A DNA stretch of 64,000 nucleotides, taken from the NCBI GenBank assembly GCA_920105805.1, contig CAKKTI010000080.1, positions 2,825-66,824 on the forward strand, read 5' to 3'. Position numbers and translations under genes: made by a program. The DNA is from Condylostoma magnum (taxonomy: Eukaryota; Ciliophora; Heterotrichea; Heterotrichida; Condylostomatidae). Below are positions 1-11,419 of this stretch, piece by piece; position 1 is the stretch's first letter; every line of letters starts with the position of its first letter. The notes under the pieces were generated by a model. It had not been told where the DNA came from and did no database searches. It worked only from the letters and a program-made list of their open reading frames with translations.

Positions 1-366
1 AGTCTGGCTAAACATATTAACACTTTTTTCTCTGATTTATTAAATCTATTTTCTGATATATCTTTCATTTTTGTCATTCTTTTGCTTATCTTCTCTTTAC
101 GCATTTATAAGACTCATTATTTATATTACTTCCTATTTCTGTCTTTTAAGACTAAATTATAATCTTGTATTCTATCTTTTTAATATTTAATATTATTACT
201 TTTATCTCTGTATACTATTATTACCTTTGCTACCAAAAGTTTTATTAAGTTGATCTGTAAGTGTTTTTATGTCTTGATCGTAAATTTAAGACAGAGATCT
301 TTCTTATTATAGTTGAGATATTATATGCATAACATCTCCATTCAATCTATTGCATTAAGATGACAT
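1..366 (-). CDS. Coiled-coil protein, N-terminal part (cut by window edge)
   Basis: The first 122 codons of a minus-strand gene that runs off the left edge. I do not recognise the protein. It starts MSSQCNRLNGDVMHIISQ and continues as a charged, Q/K/R/E-rich sequence with leucine and isoleucine at helical spacing (for example YDQDIKTLTDQLNKTF), which is typical of a coiled coil. Many of the glutamines are TAA or TAG, so the standard code sees nothing here. The ATG at 366 is the first in frame after an AT-rich 136 bp stretch that separates this gene from the divergent lipase gene. The other two frames are also open but have less coherent composition. A structural or cytoskeletal role is only an inference. 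Confidence 0.6.
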
Positions 367-502
367 ATTATTAAATATCCAATGAGAATAAAAAGAATAA
401 CAAGCTTTGAATATATCGTTACAGACTAATTCAATATGCATGAATCATAGCATTATCTATATACTAAAAGATAGCCTAAACTAATTTTATAATTATTAAA
501 AT

Positions 503-1390
503 ATGGAAAGTCTGTAATCTTACTACCCAATACCATATGAAGGAATTAGTTGGCCTCATAAAAACATTTTACCTCTTAAAAGCTGTTACAAAGACTTCAT
601 GCTTTATACCTATAGATACCCGTCTTAACTAGAGGATCTAAAAGGAGTTTTAATCATATTCCATGGCTGGGAATCTCACAGTGATACTAATACTCATATG
701 GGTAAGTATTTTGCTAGCAGGGGCTATGAGACTTACTCATTTGATTATATAGGACATGGACGAAGTGAGGGGTAATTTGGGCAAACTTACAACAAAGATA
801 TTTTAGTATAAGATTGTATTCAATTTGTGAGAATGGTAAGCAATATATACTAAAACCTGCAAAATATATACATAGCAGGAGAGAGTCTGGGAGGAGCTCT
901 GGCAGTATAGACGGCTATACAGATCCCAGAATTGGTTAAAAGAGTGATATTACTAGCTCCGGCTTTAGGACCTAATAGAAACTTTATGGTATTTTTAAGA
1001 AGGATTGCTAGAATATTAGCATTCATCATACCTAATTGCCCAGTTGCTTTAACAGACGGCAGTAAAGGATGTAAAAACCTGAATGTAATTAACTATTAAA
1101 AGATTGATCCATTAAGATACCATGGCAAACTAACACCAAGATCCGCTGTTAACGCAATGAACTTGATAAACGACACTTCCACAAAACTAGACAAAATGGA
1201 AACAGATTACCTATTAATAGATGCTGAAAATGACACCGTTGTAAGCAGAGAGCACTTCTAACTCATCTAACAACTTTCCAAGTCTAAAAGAAAAGATTTG
1301 ATAGTAAGAAAAGGTGCCTTTCACAGCATAGCTGTAGATCCTGACTGGGAAGATTTATTTGAGGAAATTTACAGATGGATTGAAAGTTAG
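503..1390 (+). CDS. Monoacylglycerol lipase-like alpha/beta hydrolase
   Basis: A 295-residue serine hydrolase of the monoglyceride lipase (hydrolase_4) family, expected to cleave monoacylglycerols or related esters. The HG oxyanion motif lies in LIIFHGWESHSD. The nucleophile elbow GESLGG places the serine at about residue 128, and the triad is completed by Asp about 244 (DAENDTVV) and His about 274 (GAFHSI). The conserved stretch GYETYSFDYIGHGRSEG is present. No signal peptide or membrane segment is visible, so it is probably cytosolic. Several positions are TAA/TAG glutamines. It ends with TAG followed at once by an in-frame TAA. The RING-CH/FHA gene begins 49 bp downstream on the same strand. 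The family call is firm; the substrate is inferred. Confidence 0.9.
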
Positions 1391-1439
1391 TAAAATTATT
1401 ACACAAATCTAAACCCTCCAGCATTCTTCGATAATAAAA

Positions 1440-2828
1440 ATGGACTAATAAATCCCAGGGGTTTAATTTAAACTTAAGATCTAAGTTCGCTGCCGAACAT
1501 GACATAGAGAGTCTTACTCCCTTTTCGACTACGAAAACAAGCATACATTCGACAATAACTACGACATAAAATCAGAAGGCATCCTCAGCAGAGTGGAAAA
1601 TCAAGTCAACCTTTACAACCGCAAGCAATTTTCCTTATTACCCTTTACATCAGTAGGACTCATAGAGTTTACTGAGCGGTAAGGCCTCCCAACTGTCCAA
1701 TCCCCTTCGTTCGGCCAATCCCTAAACAAACTGGACAAGCTTCGCTATGAGAAGCTCTGGCTGTGTGTTAAAAATTTACGTTAGAGTAACTAGAAGGGAT
1801 ACCAGCTTTGTGAAAACGACGTAATACGGATGGGAAGGCTGAAGTTCAGAGTAAGGGAACTGGTGGCGGATCAGAACTACTCTTAAGGCCCTATTAACAT
1901 CAGTGAGTTTTTGTCACTGTATAGCGACAATTAAGATGATTTTAGTAATGATGACCAGGTTTCAAGCATTCCGTGCAGAATTTGCCTGTCTGAGTTTTAT
2001 ACAGTGCAGAATCCGCTGATATCTGTCTGCAAGTGCACGGGTACTATGAAATTCGTGCATATTTAGTGCCTTTAAAGATGGATGAAATCTAGGTTAATTT
2101 AGAAGTCAACTGAAAACTATCTGACTCTCTCATGAAATATGCTAAATTGTGAACTTTGTAAATAAACTTTTCCGTTTAGATTGCCTATTAATGGGAAAAG
2201 TACAGAAATTATACATATTCCCAGGCCTCCGGGCAGTTATGTAATTTTAGAAGCGTTGAAGAAGGAAAGGGACGGGAATAATTCGCTGCATGTGATTTCA
2301 TTTAATAATAAATGTCTTATTAAACTTGGTAGAGGACATGACTCTGATTTTAGGGTATCTGATATATCTTTTTCAAGGTCACATGCCAGTATACGACTAT
2401 GTAAGGGTAGATTTTACTTTGAGGACTACAACAGTAAATTTGGTACATTAGTATAGGTTAAAAGGCCCCTCATACTGGAAAACAATACTAATATTTGCCT
2501 ATAAACAGGACGAACTCTGGTATAAATATCAGCCAAGAAGCCATGGTCCCTTTTCCCCAGCTGCCTTTTCAGCAATATACGGTAAAAGGACGATATAACA
2601 ATGATAGATTAAGAAAGCCTTCCTTTATTCCCCTTTAATACTGGAATTTCCCTTTCATCCAATTTTTCACCTAAAAAAACAACTCCTAAAAGTATTTTAT
2701 ACAAAAACTTTGGTTTTGGCAAAAACAGCTCATTAGAAAGCGAAGAACCAGACTTCTAAATAATCGAGCCCTTTATTCTACCTGAAAATCCACTCGAAAC
2801 ATCCGAAGGAGATCCAGATCTGGATTAG
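1440..2828 (+). CDS. RING-CH (RINGv) and FHA domain protein
   Basis: A 462-residue protein joining a RING-CH zinc finger to a forkhead-associated domain. The RINGv finger begins near residue 179 with CRICLSEF, continues through CKCTGTMKFVHIQCLQRW and closes with CELC, the C4HC3 pattern of MARCH-type E3 ubiquitin ligases; one tryptophan inside it is TGA. The FHA domain lies at about residues 285-360 (LGRGHDSDFRVSD, SRSHASIR, FYFEDYNSKFGTLV), which normally binds phosphothreonine peptides. No transmembrane helices are seen, unlike most MARCH proteins. The tail is acidic and proline-rich. The N-terminal start is the only ATG giving sensible sequence. The likely stop is TAG at 2826; TGA at 2838 and TAA at 2850 follow in frame. 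Inference: a phosphorylation-guided ubiquitin ligase. Confidence 0.85.
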
Positions 2829-2859
2829 TTAGTGCTTTGACTTATTAAATAACTTTTAG

Positions 2860-4629
2860 CTAATCAATATTAAAAATATCCGAAGCTTCCCAATTACCCT
2901 CTGCTTTACTTTCCCAGTACCCTCCTCTATACACCCATTCATCTCCTTATTAATAAAACCATTTCGGCTGCCACTACACTTCTTAAGCTTCCCTTTCCTT
3001 AGCTCTTTCCCTCTACTTTTATTCCAATACTCTTTTAAGGCTTTCTGCTTATTTTATGTCGCCTTGCTCCAAGGCTCGTTAGTCTGGGCGTCTTCTACTG
3101 TCAGTATCGGGTAATTAGGGGATTTGTTCAGGAGGAGAGTTGAGTTAGAGGGTGAAAAGGCTGTAGTAGTAGTTGTATTCGAAGTTATCAGGGTAAGTTG
3201 GAGTATAAGTGTCGTAGGTAGCCCCTGTGTCCGTGGAAGTTATTGTTATACCTTGGCTTCATTTCCCGCTTAGTGTGTATTTCTATTCTCCAAACTCATT
3301 GTATACCTGGCCCTCAACCTCATGCTGGTTTTTGTTAAATCATCCAACCTTTCTAAATGTAAGACGTGCTGTATCGCCGTTTGTTGTGTTTACTATCTCT
3401 GTATTTCCATTATGGTCCAAATACACTTTACCTATAATTAGATTATGCACATTAGTAAATATTTTTTCGTATTGATAGGTTTCATTAAATGGTTTTAAGT
3501 GTACTCTATATATACCATGCGGCCTCAATTGTAAATAGGTTCCCTTAAATCTATTCTTTACCTCGGAAAACCCAGTGAATATAAAATCTTAATTTTCACA
3601 ATGTATAGCTGAGACAGGTGGATGATGACTTACCTACTCACTAATAGTATTAATACCATTATACTAAAACTCAAAAGTTTCCCCTAGCATGGGATTAAAC
3701 GGCTTCTATGTCCTATAATTAGTAGGGGCATATCCTGATATCATAAATGCAGCAACATAAGCACAACGCAGTTAGGAGTCCTCACATGCTGCAGCCTTCT
3801 TCAAAATATCAAAATATGTCAATTCCTCGGTAAATTTCTACAAAAAGGACAAAGGCTCATTGAAGTAGACAGGAACAGCAATTCTACTCAAATCTTTTCC
3901 CACTGAGTCCTTAATAACCTTCCATATATTAAACGATTGCTTAGGATTTCGTTGCATGGGTAGTTCCTGTCTTAGTGGGGCCTGTGCTTGGAAATCAGAC
4001 ATGGCATATTATCGACACTCATAGAACAAGTCATCATCTGACTCCTAAATCTATTCATCATCATCTAGCACAATGCTTTATCTATGTTTATCTAGTAATT
4101 ACTGGGCCTATCCGGCCCTAAACCTCTCCTATTCCAAAGTTCCCAGTATATCAATCGTTATATTGCTGAATTCCTTAGATAAGTGTTTTAGTTCAGGCTT
4201 TAGTTAATCCTCTACTATTAATTACAGTTCCCTTGCTATTTAATTCAGACGCTCTAGTCTTACTGTTATGAACTGTATTGGGTCCTCGTCATCATCTATT
4301 ACAGTCACTGGTCGTGAGTTAAACTGCATTGTTGGGCTACCTGCTGATTGTCTACGCATTTAACGTCTCAGAGCCTAGATTCACTGCATTGCATCTTCTT
4401 TGTCCTTTCCCCGTAGTCGGATTGCTTTTATTCCAGTGTCTATTGTAAATTCTTTCTAGTTGGTTTTGTGAAGATATAGCTTTATTATGTTTACAGCTAT
4501 TTTCCCTTTTAGTTTCGAGTTTGCATTATTAGCGTAGGAAAGTATACCGTTGTTTAGCTCAAAATAACGTTTTTTTCATCTGGTTACCACGTTTGTCCAC
4601 TTTTTAAGATAACCGGACAGCTGATCCAT
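2860..4629 (-). CDS. Oxysterol-binding protein (PH + ORD)
   Basis: A 589-residue OSBP-related lipid-transfer protein. The N-terminus is a PH domain (MDQLSGYLKKWTNVVTRWKK, about residues 1-95) that would dock on phosphoinositide membranes. An acidic linker follows, then the sterol/lipid-binding ORD from about residue 220 to the end. The family signature EQVSHHPP lies near residue 328, and its Q is TAG, which fixes that codon's meaning. The C-terminus has the usual PKWF...YRGGYWE...SDIF pattern. No FFAT motif or membrane anchor was noticed. The stop is TAG at 2860, three residues after DIF. Its ATG lies only 8 bp after the stop of the upstream same-strand gene. Family is certain; ligand is not known. 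Confidence 0.95.
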
Positions 4630-4637
4630 TTTAGTTA

Positions 4638-6272
4638 CTAAAAGTTAGTCAATGCTTCGTAAAGGGATTTGGCTTCCTCAGCATCCTCGTTGCCCAGATT
4701 TCGCATTTTTCCTATTGACTGAATGAGGTCGTCTTGTACATCTTTATGTAAAAAGCGGAATAAATCCTGACTTAAGCTATCACTAACCCATCTTATGCTT
4801 AGTCCTTCTATGAATTACGACGAAATTATAGCAGCAAGTCTTTAAAGAATCTCTGTATTAACCTAGGTAGCTAAATGCTGCATACATGGTCCAGTCTTAT
4901 GCATTAACCTTAATAAATAAAGATCGTCCCCAGCTGAAAGTATTATTCTATATGCACTTTCAATTTTACCGTGCTTAAGCTCTTACAGAGCTTATTATCA
5001 TTGTTAACTTAAATAATCAGTATCTTCACTTGTGGTACTTTGTTTATCTGGATATAGAGACTTTTAATCATTAGTTTAACATTTCTTATCAGTAAAATTT
5101 TAATAACTTTCTTAAATAATCGCTTATTACTGTATTGGCTGTGAAAGCTAGTTTAGGTCACTATAGGCCTGATTCACTCTTTAATCTAGTGACTATATTT
5201 TAGACTCTATTTACTGGAAATTTTAATCAATACTCTATTAAATCGTTTAAAAGTTTTCTTTAAAGGATTGCATAATTAAGTCAAAATTATCATTACTCTG
5301 CTCACTTTACTAATCATTATATGTGTTTTAACTATGCTGGAAATTTTAAGGAGGAACTATTTTTGATTATGGCTTTGTATCATTATCCCATAGTTCTAAA
5401 GCAAATGTTGCTGCCTTTTATACTTGCTGATTTAAGCTTAACTACGTATCTGATAAATGCTTTACAATTTATTGCTTTAAACTTTCTGAAACTTAAGCTT
5501 TACAATACTTTGATAAAACTGCTAATTGCTTGCAACCTTCCACTTAATCAATAGGTGAGGATTAAAGATAGTTTAATGTTTAGTTTATCATTAATCCTAC
5601 TTCAATACCAATGCATTGTTATCCATAGCTTTGTATAATAGAATTGATGAGTCTAATTAAATCTGTATTGTTTGCTTATAGGTTAATGTACAAATCCACA
5701 ATAGATTTATAGTATTCAATAACGATTTACTAATTGCATTCATTGAGTATTATTTAGCCAAGTTGAAGTAAAGGCCTTGTGGATTAAATCTAAGATTGAA
5801 TTAAACCTGAAGCTATTGGATTGTAAATTATCTGGAATATTAAGTCAGGCTGGTTAAAATTAATACACATATAGAATAATCCACAAATAGCATTTGAAGT
5901 GTTTTCTTAGGTTTGCTCACTGTTATCTTTAAGCAAGCAATTTAAAATTTCCATAATACTAGTAATTATCTTTATTGATTTAAAGTTTTACTAGTTAACA
6001 AGGCATGATTTCACTATATCTTGCATTAGTTAGGATAATACTGGTACTGATTGTATATGAATGCTTTCCAGTAGATCAGATATATAATTCAAAACATTAT
6101 AAAAGAATTGAATATCAGGATATGAGTTAACTAAGGTTTGGCAAGCATGATACCCTTCTTACTGTGTAGCTGGATTGTTAAGTTTTAGTAGATTTTGTTA
6201 GAATTCTTAACAAAGCTGATGTATAGACTAGTTTTTATTTTAAGCGGAAAAACTACTATAACTTTCTTACAT
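4638..6272 (-). CDS. TORTIFOLIA1-like microtubule-associated protein
   Basis: A 544-residue protein. The first ~250 residues are helical, HEAT-like repeats (for example QEGYHACQTLVNSYPDIQ). The middle is a Q-rich coiled coil. The C-terminal ~150 residues (LQELKHGKIESAYRIILS, GDDLYLLRLMHKTGP) closely resemble the C-terminal domain of plant TORTIFOLIA1/SPIRAL2 microtubule-binding proteins. I infer a TOG/HEAT-array protein that acts on microtubule ends or cortical microtubules. All three reassigned codons occur inside it. It ends TAG TAA, 8 bp before the ATG of the OSBP gene, which is in a different frame, so this is not a read-through fusion. The start at 6272 is the first ATG that gives coherent sequence. 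Confidence 0.7.
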
Positions 6273-6306
6273 TTTTATGATATTTTAAACATATTAACCT
6301 ATTTTA

Positions 6307-9300
6307 CTACAAAATAAACTCATCATTATTATCTCTTCTCATTGCTCTAATAATCCTATTGAGAAGAGCTATAGGAATTAGTCGGCTTAAATCCCAAATT
6401 TGTATTACTTGCTGCTTTACTCTATTTATCATAGGAATGTACAGGAATATATTAAGTAGTATTACAAAAACACAATACAGGACTGTCATTAGTATCATAT
6501 AGACAGTATTTTCATCAAGTTAATCTACGATTTCCTCCTCATACAGATCTTTCATTGTCTAAGTCTAGCTTATTAAGTTTTCCTTTTAAACTCTCAATTT
6601 CTTTAGTATATCACCTTGGTACAAATCAGATAATTAAGTTTATTTAAACTTATCTAGCATATCCATCTTGAAAATAGCAATAGCTGCATGTGTTCCCTTT
6701 TTCAAATGATTGCATTAATCTAAATCACATACTCCTTCAAACCAAATATCCTCTAACTATTGAGAATGACCATAATTAAACTCTTGCAACTACTTTTCAG
6801 ATTGTATAAGTATATCTAGCTTTTCTTCTAATTAAATCAAAGGATTCATATTATACTAATTCTATGGAACTAGTTAGTAGTAACTATAAACAGTATTCAT
6901 CAAATTAATTTCTTACAGTCAAAAGAAGGATTAGTGAAGTGAAACAATTCTAATACCAGCCCAGTTTGCAATATTAGGCTTTATTTTTAGGATATAACCG
7001 AAATTCTCGTATCCAAGGTAATAAAACAATATAAAGAAAGTTGCTGAGAGTGAGTAGTAAAAAACTAGCCTGAAGGTAATATGAGGCCACTTTTTAGTAG
7101 ATCTAATCATCCCTCTAGATTCTATATTCTTAAACATTTATTCATTCTCTTCTCTTTCTATATCTACTCCATGAATATTTTCCAACCTCTCTTCACACCT
7201 AAATCTCATTTCTTATACTACATCTAAGGGTAACTTATAGAAGAATCTTCAAACGTTTTGGTTTGACCGCTCTACTTAGATCAAAGAAGGTAAGATTATG
7301 AAAACAAAGCAAATAATCATTAATGAAATAGCAGATATAGCTAGTAGAATAATAATCTGCATAATGGTGCTTAAATAAATCTCTTCTTCTTCGACAAAAG
7401 TAAAAATTGAGTGATTAAGAGCTTATAATGTCTCAGCTGGCCCATTTCTGTACAAATAGAAAAAGTGTTGATTAGATCTAAAGTCAAGATCTTATATATC
7501 CTCGTAAAACAGCTATGATTCTAACACTAACTGATACATAGCATCCATTAAAGTAACCTTATTCATTTAATACTAAAAGTCCCTATTACTCCAAGTAAGT
7601 ACAACTCTATCACTATACATAGACTTATGTTCTCCATCTTACCACTAGTGCAGATTTGTGTTTATTTGCTCAATAATATCATCCATTCTCTCAATATTAC
7701 TCAAAAACCTACTCTTGTACATATCAATCAAATCAGACGGTATTATTTAATCCCCCACTAACTAAATATTCCTAGCATCCTATGCAAAATAAGACGATAA
7801 TGTCCTTCTTTCCGTCATTTCACTAATCATCAGCGTCTCCACGTACCTTTGACTGATAATAAGTAAATATATAAGCATAACCAACACAGCTCCAATAACA
7901 ACTAAATTTGTTACAAAAAAGGAGCACTTAAAGCTGAACATTGAGCTGTTTACTCTTTTAAGTAAAATCTATGCAGTGTTGCTTGAGGTAAAACTGGCAT
8001 TGGAAGAAATAGCGGAGCTAGCAACACTCATAGCGCCTTTGTTACCATCACTATCATTACCTGATGAGTTACCAGTTAAGGATGATAAGATGGACATTCC
8101 TGACACTGAAGGAGCTCCTTTTTCACTTTCACTTCCACTTACATCTTATAAAGTTACATCTAAAAGATCCCCTAAATCAACTATAACCTCATCATTTTCC
8201 TCGTTTCTAGGTTGTTTTTCCTATAAGCGATTTTACTTTATAGGTGTAGCATCCTTGGCTGCCCCTGCTACTCTTCTACCAGGTTGAAAGTCAGTTTCAA
8301 AGATTTCTACTTCATAGGGCTCTACGTCAAATCTTATACTGACTTTTTTCTTAGGTTGGTTTGGTTTTCTTAGAATGCCTTTTAGCCCTCCGTTGTTTTC
8401 CTTGGGGTTCATACTCACTAAGGTGGTTCTGCCTTTGGATGTCAGAAGGTTTGATAGAATACGGACCTGGTAGTCATCCATGTGTCTTTTGTCAATATAA
8501 GCTGATTTTCAGGTGTTTGCCTCTCTTCGGTTGCTAGTAGCGTAGAATAACTAATACTGCATGCTTTGAAATTGTATATAAAGGAACATTACTCAAATAG
8601 AGTTCACTGTTCTGGGTAAAGTGTACTCAAATACTTCGCCAGGCTGGTGAAATTGCTTCATTTTCTCAAAATCTCATATTACATCTCTGGCATGCTTTCC
8701 TATTATTATATCCGTGTCACCTATATAGCCTACTTCTAATGGAAAGTTTTAAGAGTGATTTATAATGATGTTTTCCTCAGAGAATAACATGCATTCTCTG
8801 CTCTTCTTGCTTTATGAGTTTATTACCGGCTTGAATGCTGCTATAAACATTGGATTGTCTTCTAGAGCCAGGCAGTTTATCTACAGGTAAACTTCAATTA
8901 AATACCCGTTGTATTAGTTGAAAAACAAGCTTTTAGGGAGATTTACTTTGGTTTGCTTTGGATATTTAACAAAATTAAGTAAAAACTGGTTATGTTGCTA
9001 TTAAGTCATTGGAGAAGGTATGAAATTTGATATGTTTAGTTATATTTCGCTATTAAGAGAAGTTCCTAGTAGCTTCTAGGCCTTAAAGTTCATATAAGTA
9101 ATTTCTCCTATATTTGCATGTTTTGCTGATATGTATAGAATGCTGTTCATTTCGTCAAAGTAGGAAAATCTTTCGCCTAGAATCGTTTTGTAGCTTTCCG
9201 ATTAGTTTTTTATATTTTAGCATCTACTCTAAAGCTCTAATCCTTTTTCTGTATCATTATAAACTTCAGATAGGAAAGTTCCATATAAAGTTAATGCTTG

Positions 9301-10914
9301 TATATTTTCAGGGTAATTTAGATACAATGATTTTAGCTATTTCCTACATTTTTAAATTTTACCATAAAGTTAATAGCCGCTGTTTTCAATTTTATCAACA
9401 GCTGGATCTAATTGACTTATTTAAGTTCAAAAATGAAGCTAGATTTTAGCAGTTTTAAAATCTATTTTCTTACATTTTTCGTACATGTTTTAAAATTTTA
9501 CAAAATCAATTTCTTCATTGTATTACGTCTGAAAATCATCAAGTATCCTACAGTACTTATAAGTTAAATAATCATACTCAAAATCAAAATCAGTTAATTT
9601 AGTATAACTCAATACAAATCTGGCCAGACTCTCATTTCTTAAAATAGTAAGTATATAAATAACTCTTAAAATAATAGGCAAAGCTTAAGTAGGGAACTAT
9701 CTAGCAGCAATTATGTACATTTTCATTATAAGCTCTTTCTGCATGGTTTTATCATAAGATTTATTCCTCTATCTTTTTTATGATAGAAACTCTTCTATTT
9801 CTATTCTAATAGCTAATTCAACTTAGTAAAAAGAATCTAGTTTTTCTAAATTTTCCTTATAATTTAACCTTATATACTTCTTTCGTGCTTATATCAACTC
9901 TCATGCTATGAGGGCAATACAAGGAGCTAGTAAAATGTTTAAAATAAAGATTACAGTGGCATTGTTGAGCCCTATTCCAATGATTTATGCAGTACTTGCC
10001 AATCCTAGAAGTAAAAAGCTAACACTTTAGCTAAAATTCATAAGTGCATTGTAATAAGGTAAATAGTATATATAAAGAGTCCCTAAACTACTAGAACAAG
10101 CTGTTACAAATATCAAATGTCCAATTCTATAATTGTTTTAGAGATAAAAGTGGGATAATACTATAGCTGTAATTACTAAATGCTTCATTATATCAACCCT
10201 GCTATGAGCTCTTGATATAAAGACAGCATGTGCCCTTACAATGAATTGCTCATACTATAAACTAGTTTCTATTAAAACGAGTAAAAATAAAACCATGCTA
10301 AAAATACCAGAAACTTGCCCAATTACAGGAACTAATAGTTGATCAGCCTCGATATCCTTATACTCTTCAGTATATCCTTATTCATTGTAGTACTTAGAAG
10401 CCGCTACAAAGATACATAGAAAGGGTAAGTAAAGATACCTGGATAATAGTTATAAAGGAATTGATAATGTAAAGCGGTAATTTCCCTCTTAGATTTTGAC
10501 ATTGTTAGATATTTTAGTGTAAAGGATTATCATAAATGTAGTTATCATTGTCAGAAAGGCCACCGCTATGTAGTAAAATACAACAGATAGTTTGAATCGT
10601 ATGAACAAATAGTCTAATCGAGCTGATTAGACCAATTATGTATATCATTCGTAGTCATTGTAATCTTAGACATCAGGGTAAGGTGTAATTAGACTTCATA
10701 GTTGCATTATGAAAATAGAGGTAGTAATTATATGGCTGATGTTTCGGCTTTCATAGTAATCAAATCTAGTATTTTTATTGTAGTATTTAAAACTAGCATA
10801 GAAAACACCATAGAAGTTCTTTAAAATCTGATATAATCGATTTCTTGCTTGATCGATAAAAGAGATGTCTAATAATATGTGATTGCTAAGGACCTAGTCT
10901 TCGTTGATTATCAT
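6307..10914 (-). CDS. Large multi-pass PAS-domain protein (TmcB-like)
   Basis: A 1535-residue single-exon protein of the 'tiny macrocysts' (TmcB/TmcC) type common in ciliates. The first ~380 residues hold many hydrophobic helices. A soluble helical region follows, then a PAS domain at about residues 590-650 (MNSILYISAKHANIGEITYMN, preceded by a helical linker). The C-terminal half has further membrane helices near residues 995, 1180, 1283 and 1473, with acidic and serine-rich loops between them. Function in ciliates is not known to me; a membrane sensor of light, redox or ligands is an inference from the PAS domain. The ATG at 10914 opens the coherent sequence; the 505 bp upstream are in frame and open, so a longer N-terminus cannot be excluded. 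It ends TAG TAA, 34 bp before the next gene. Confidence 0.8.
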
Positions 10915-11419
10915 TTTATTTATTATGAAATTTTAATGAATAATTCAGTGTTTAAGTATAAAATTATGCTTTTATTATAGATTTGTTGCTTTATTGCTCA
11001 ATTTTACTCAACTTATTATTAAATTTAACAAAATTAGCTATTTAAATACACTTAATTGATTAAATTTTTAGTTATTTCTTACCTTAAACTCAAACATAAG
11101 AGCTTTTAGCTTTTCTGTATTCTTTATGCAATTAATCATGAAGGTTTGATAAATCAACTGAACACTTAATTCAAGGTTATTTATAGATCACAAGTTATTC
11201 TTATAATTATGTAGTTTTTTCCATATTACTACGGGATTCATTATGATTTTTATAAGTGAACTTAGAAGTACAATATTATAGCCTATTATACAACAATTTA
11301 GTAAATATAAGAATTTTTATAAAAGAATTATTTGTTAATTCCTTACTAGAACACTAAAAAACTAACCTTATAATTACTAATTTTGTAATAATACAAGGAA
11401 TTATATCATTTAAACACTA
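10915..11419. other. 505 bp spacer with no gene I can defend
   Basis: This AT-rich stretch separates the start of the PAS protein gene from the formin stop. A minus-strand frame from an ATG at 11409 (10 bp after the formin stop) is open and in frame with the PAS gene, and part of it (ELSVQLIYQTFMINC) looks protein-like. However, a plus-strand frame over the same bases looks equally plausible, and random AT-rich sequence gives this kind of translation in this code. It may hold a small gene, an N-terminal extension of the PAS protein, or promoter and 3' sequence. An AAG/GTAAGA string inside resembles a 5' splice site but I found no matching acceptor that helps. Confidence 0.4.

Noticed and set aside
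706-724. GTAAGT...CAG string resembling a short intron in the lipase gene
   Set aside because: It encodes GKYFASRG, which matches the conserved sequence of the lipase family.
3227-3475. Plus-strand open frame in the standard code
   Set aside because: Antisense to the conserved RPHGIYRVHLKPFNE block of the oxysterol-binding protein.
5321-5554. Plus-strand hydrophobic frame, and two alternative minus-strand frames over 5100-5550
   Set aside because: The third minus frame gives a continuous Q-rich coiled coil joined to the TORTIFOLIA-like domain; the alternatives are either implausibly tryptophan-rich or fail to join it.
9114-9449. Plus-strand 111-residue open frame
   Set aside because: Antisense to the PAS domain region of the large minus-strand gene, which is continuous there.
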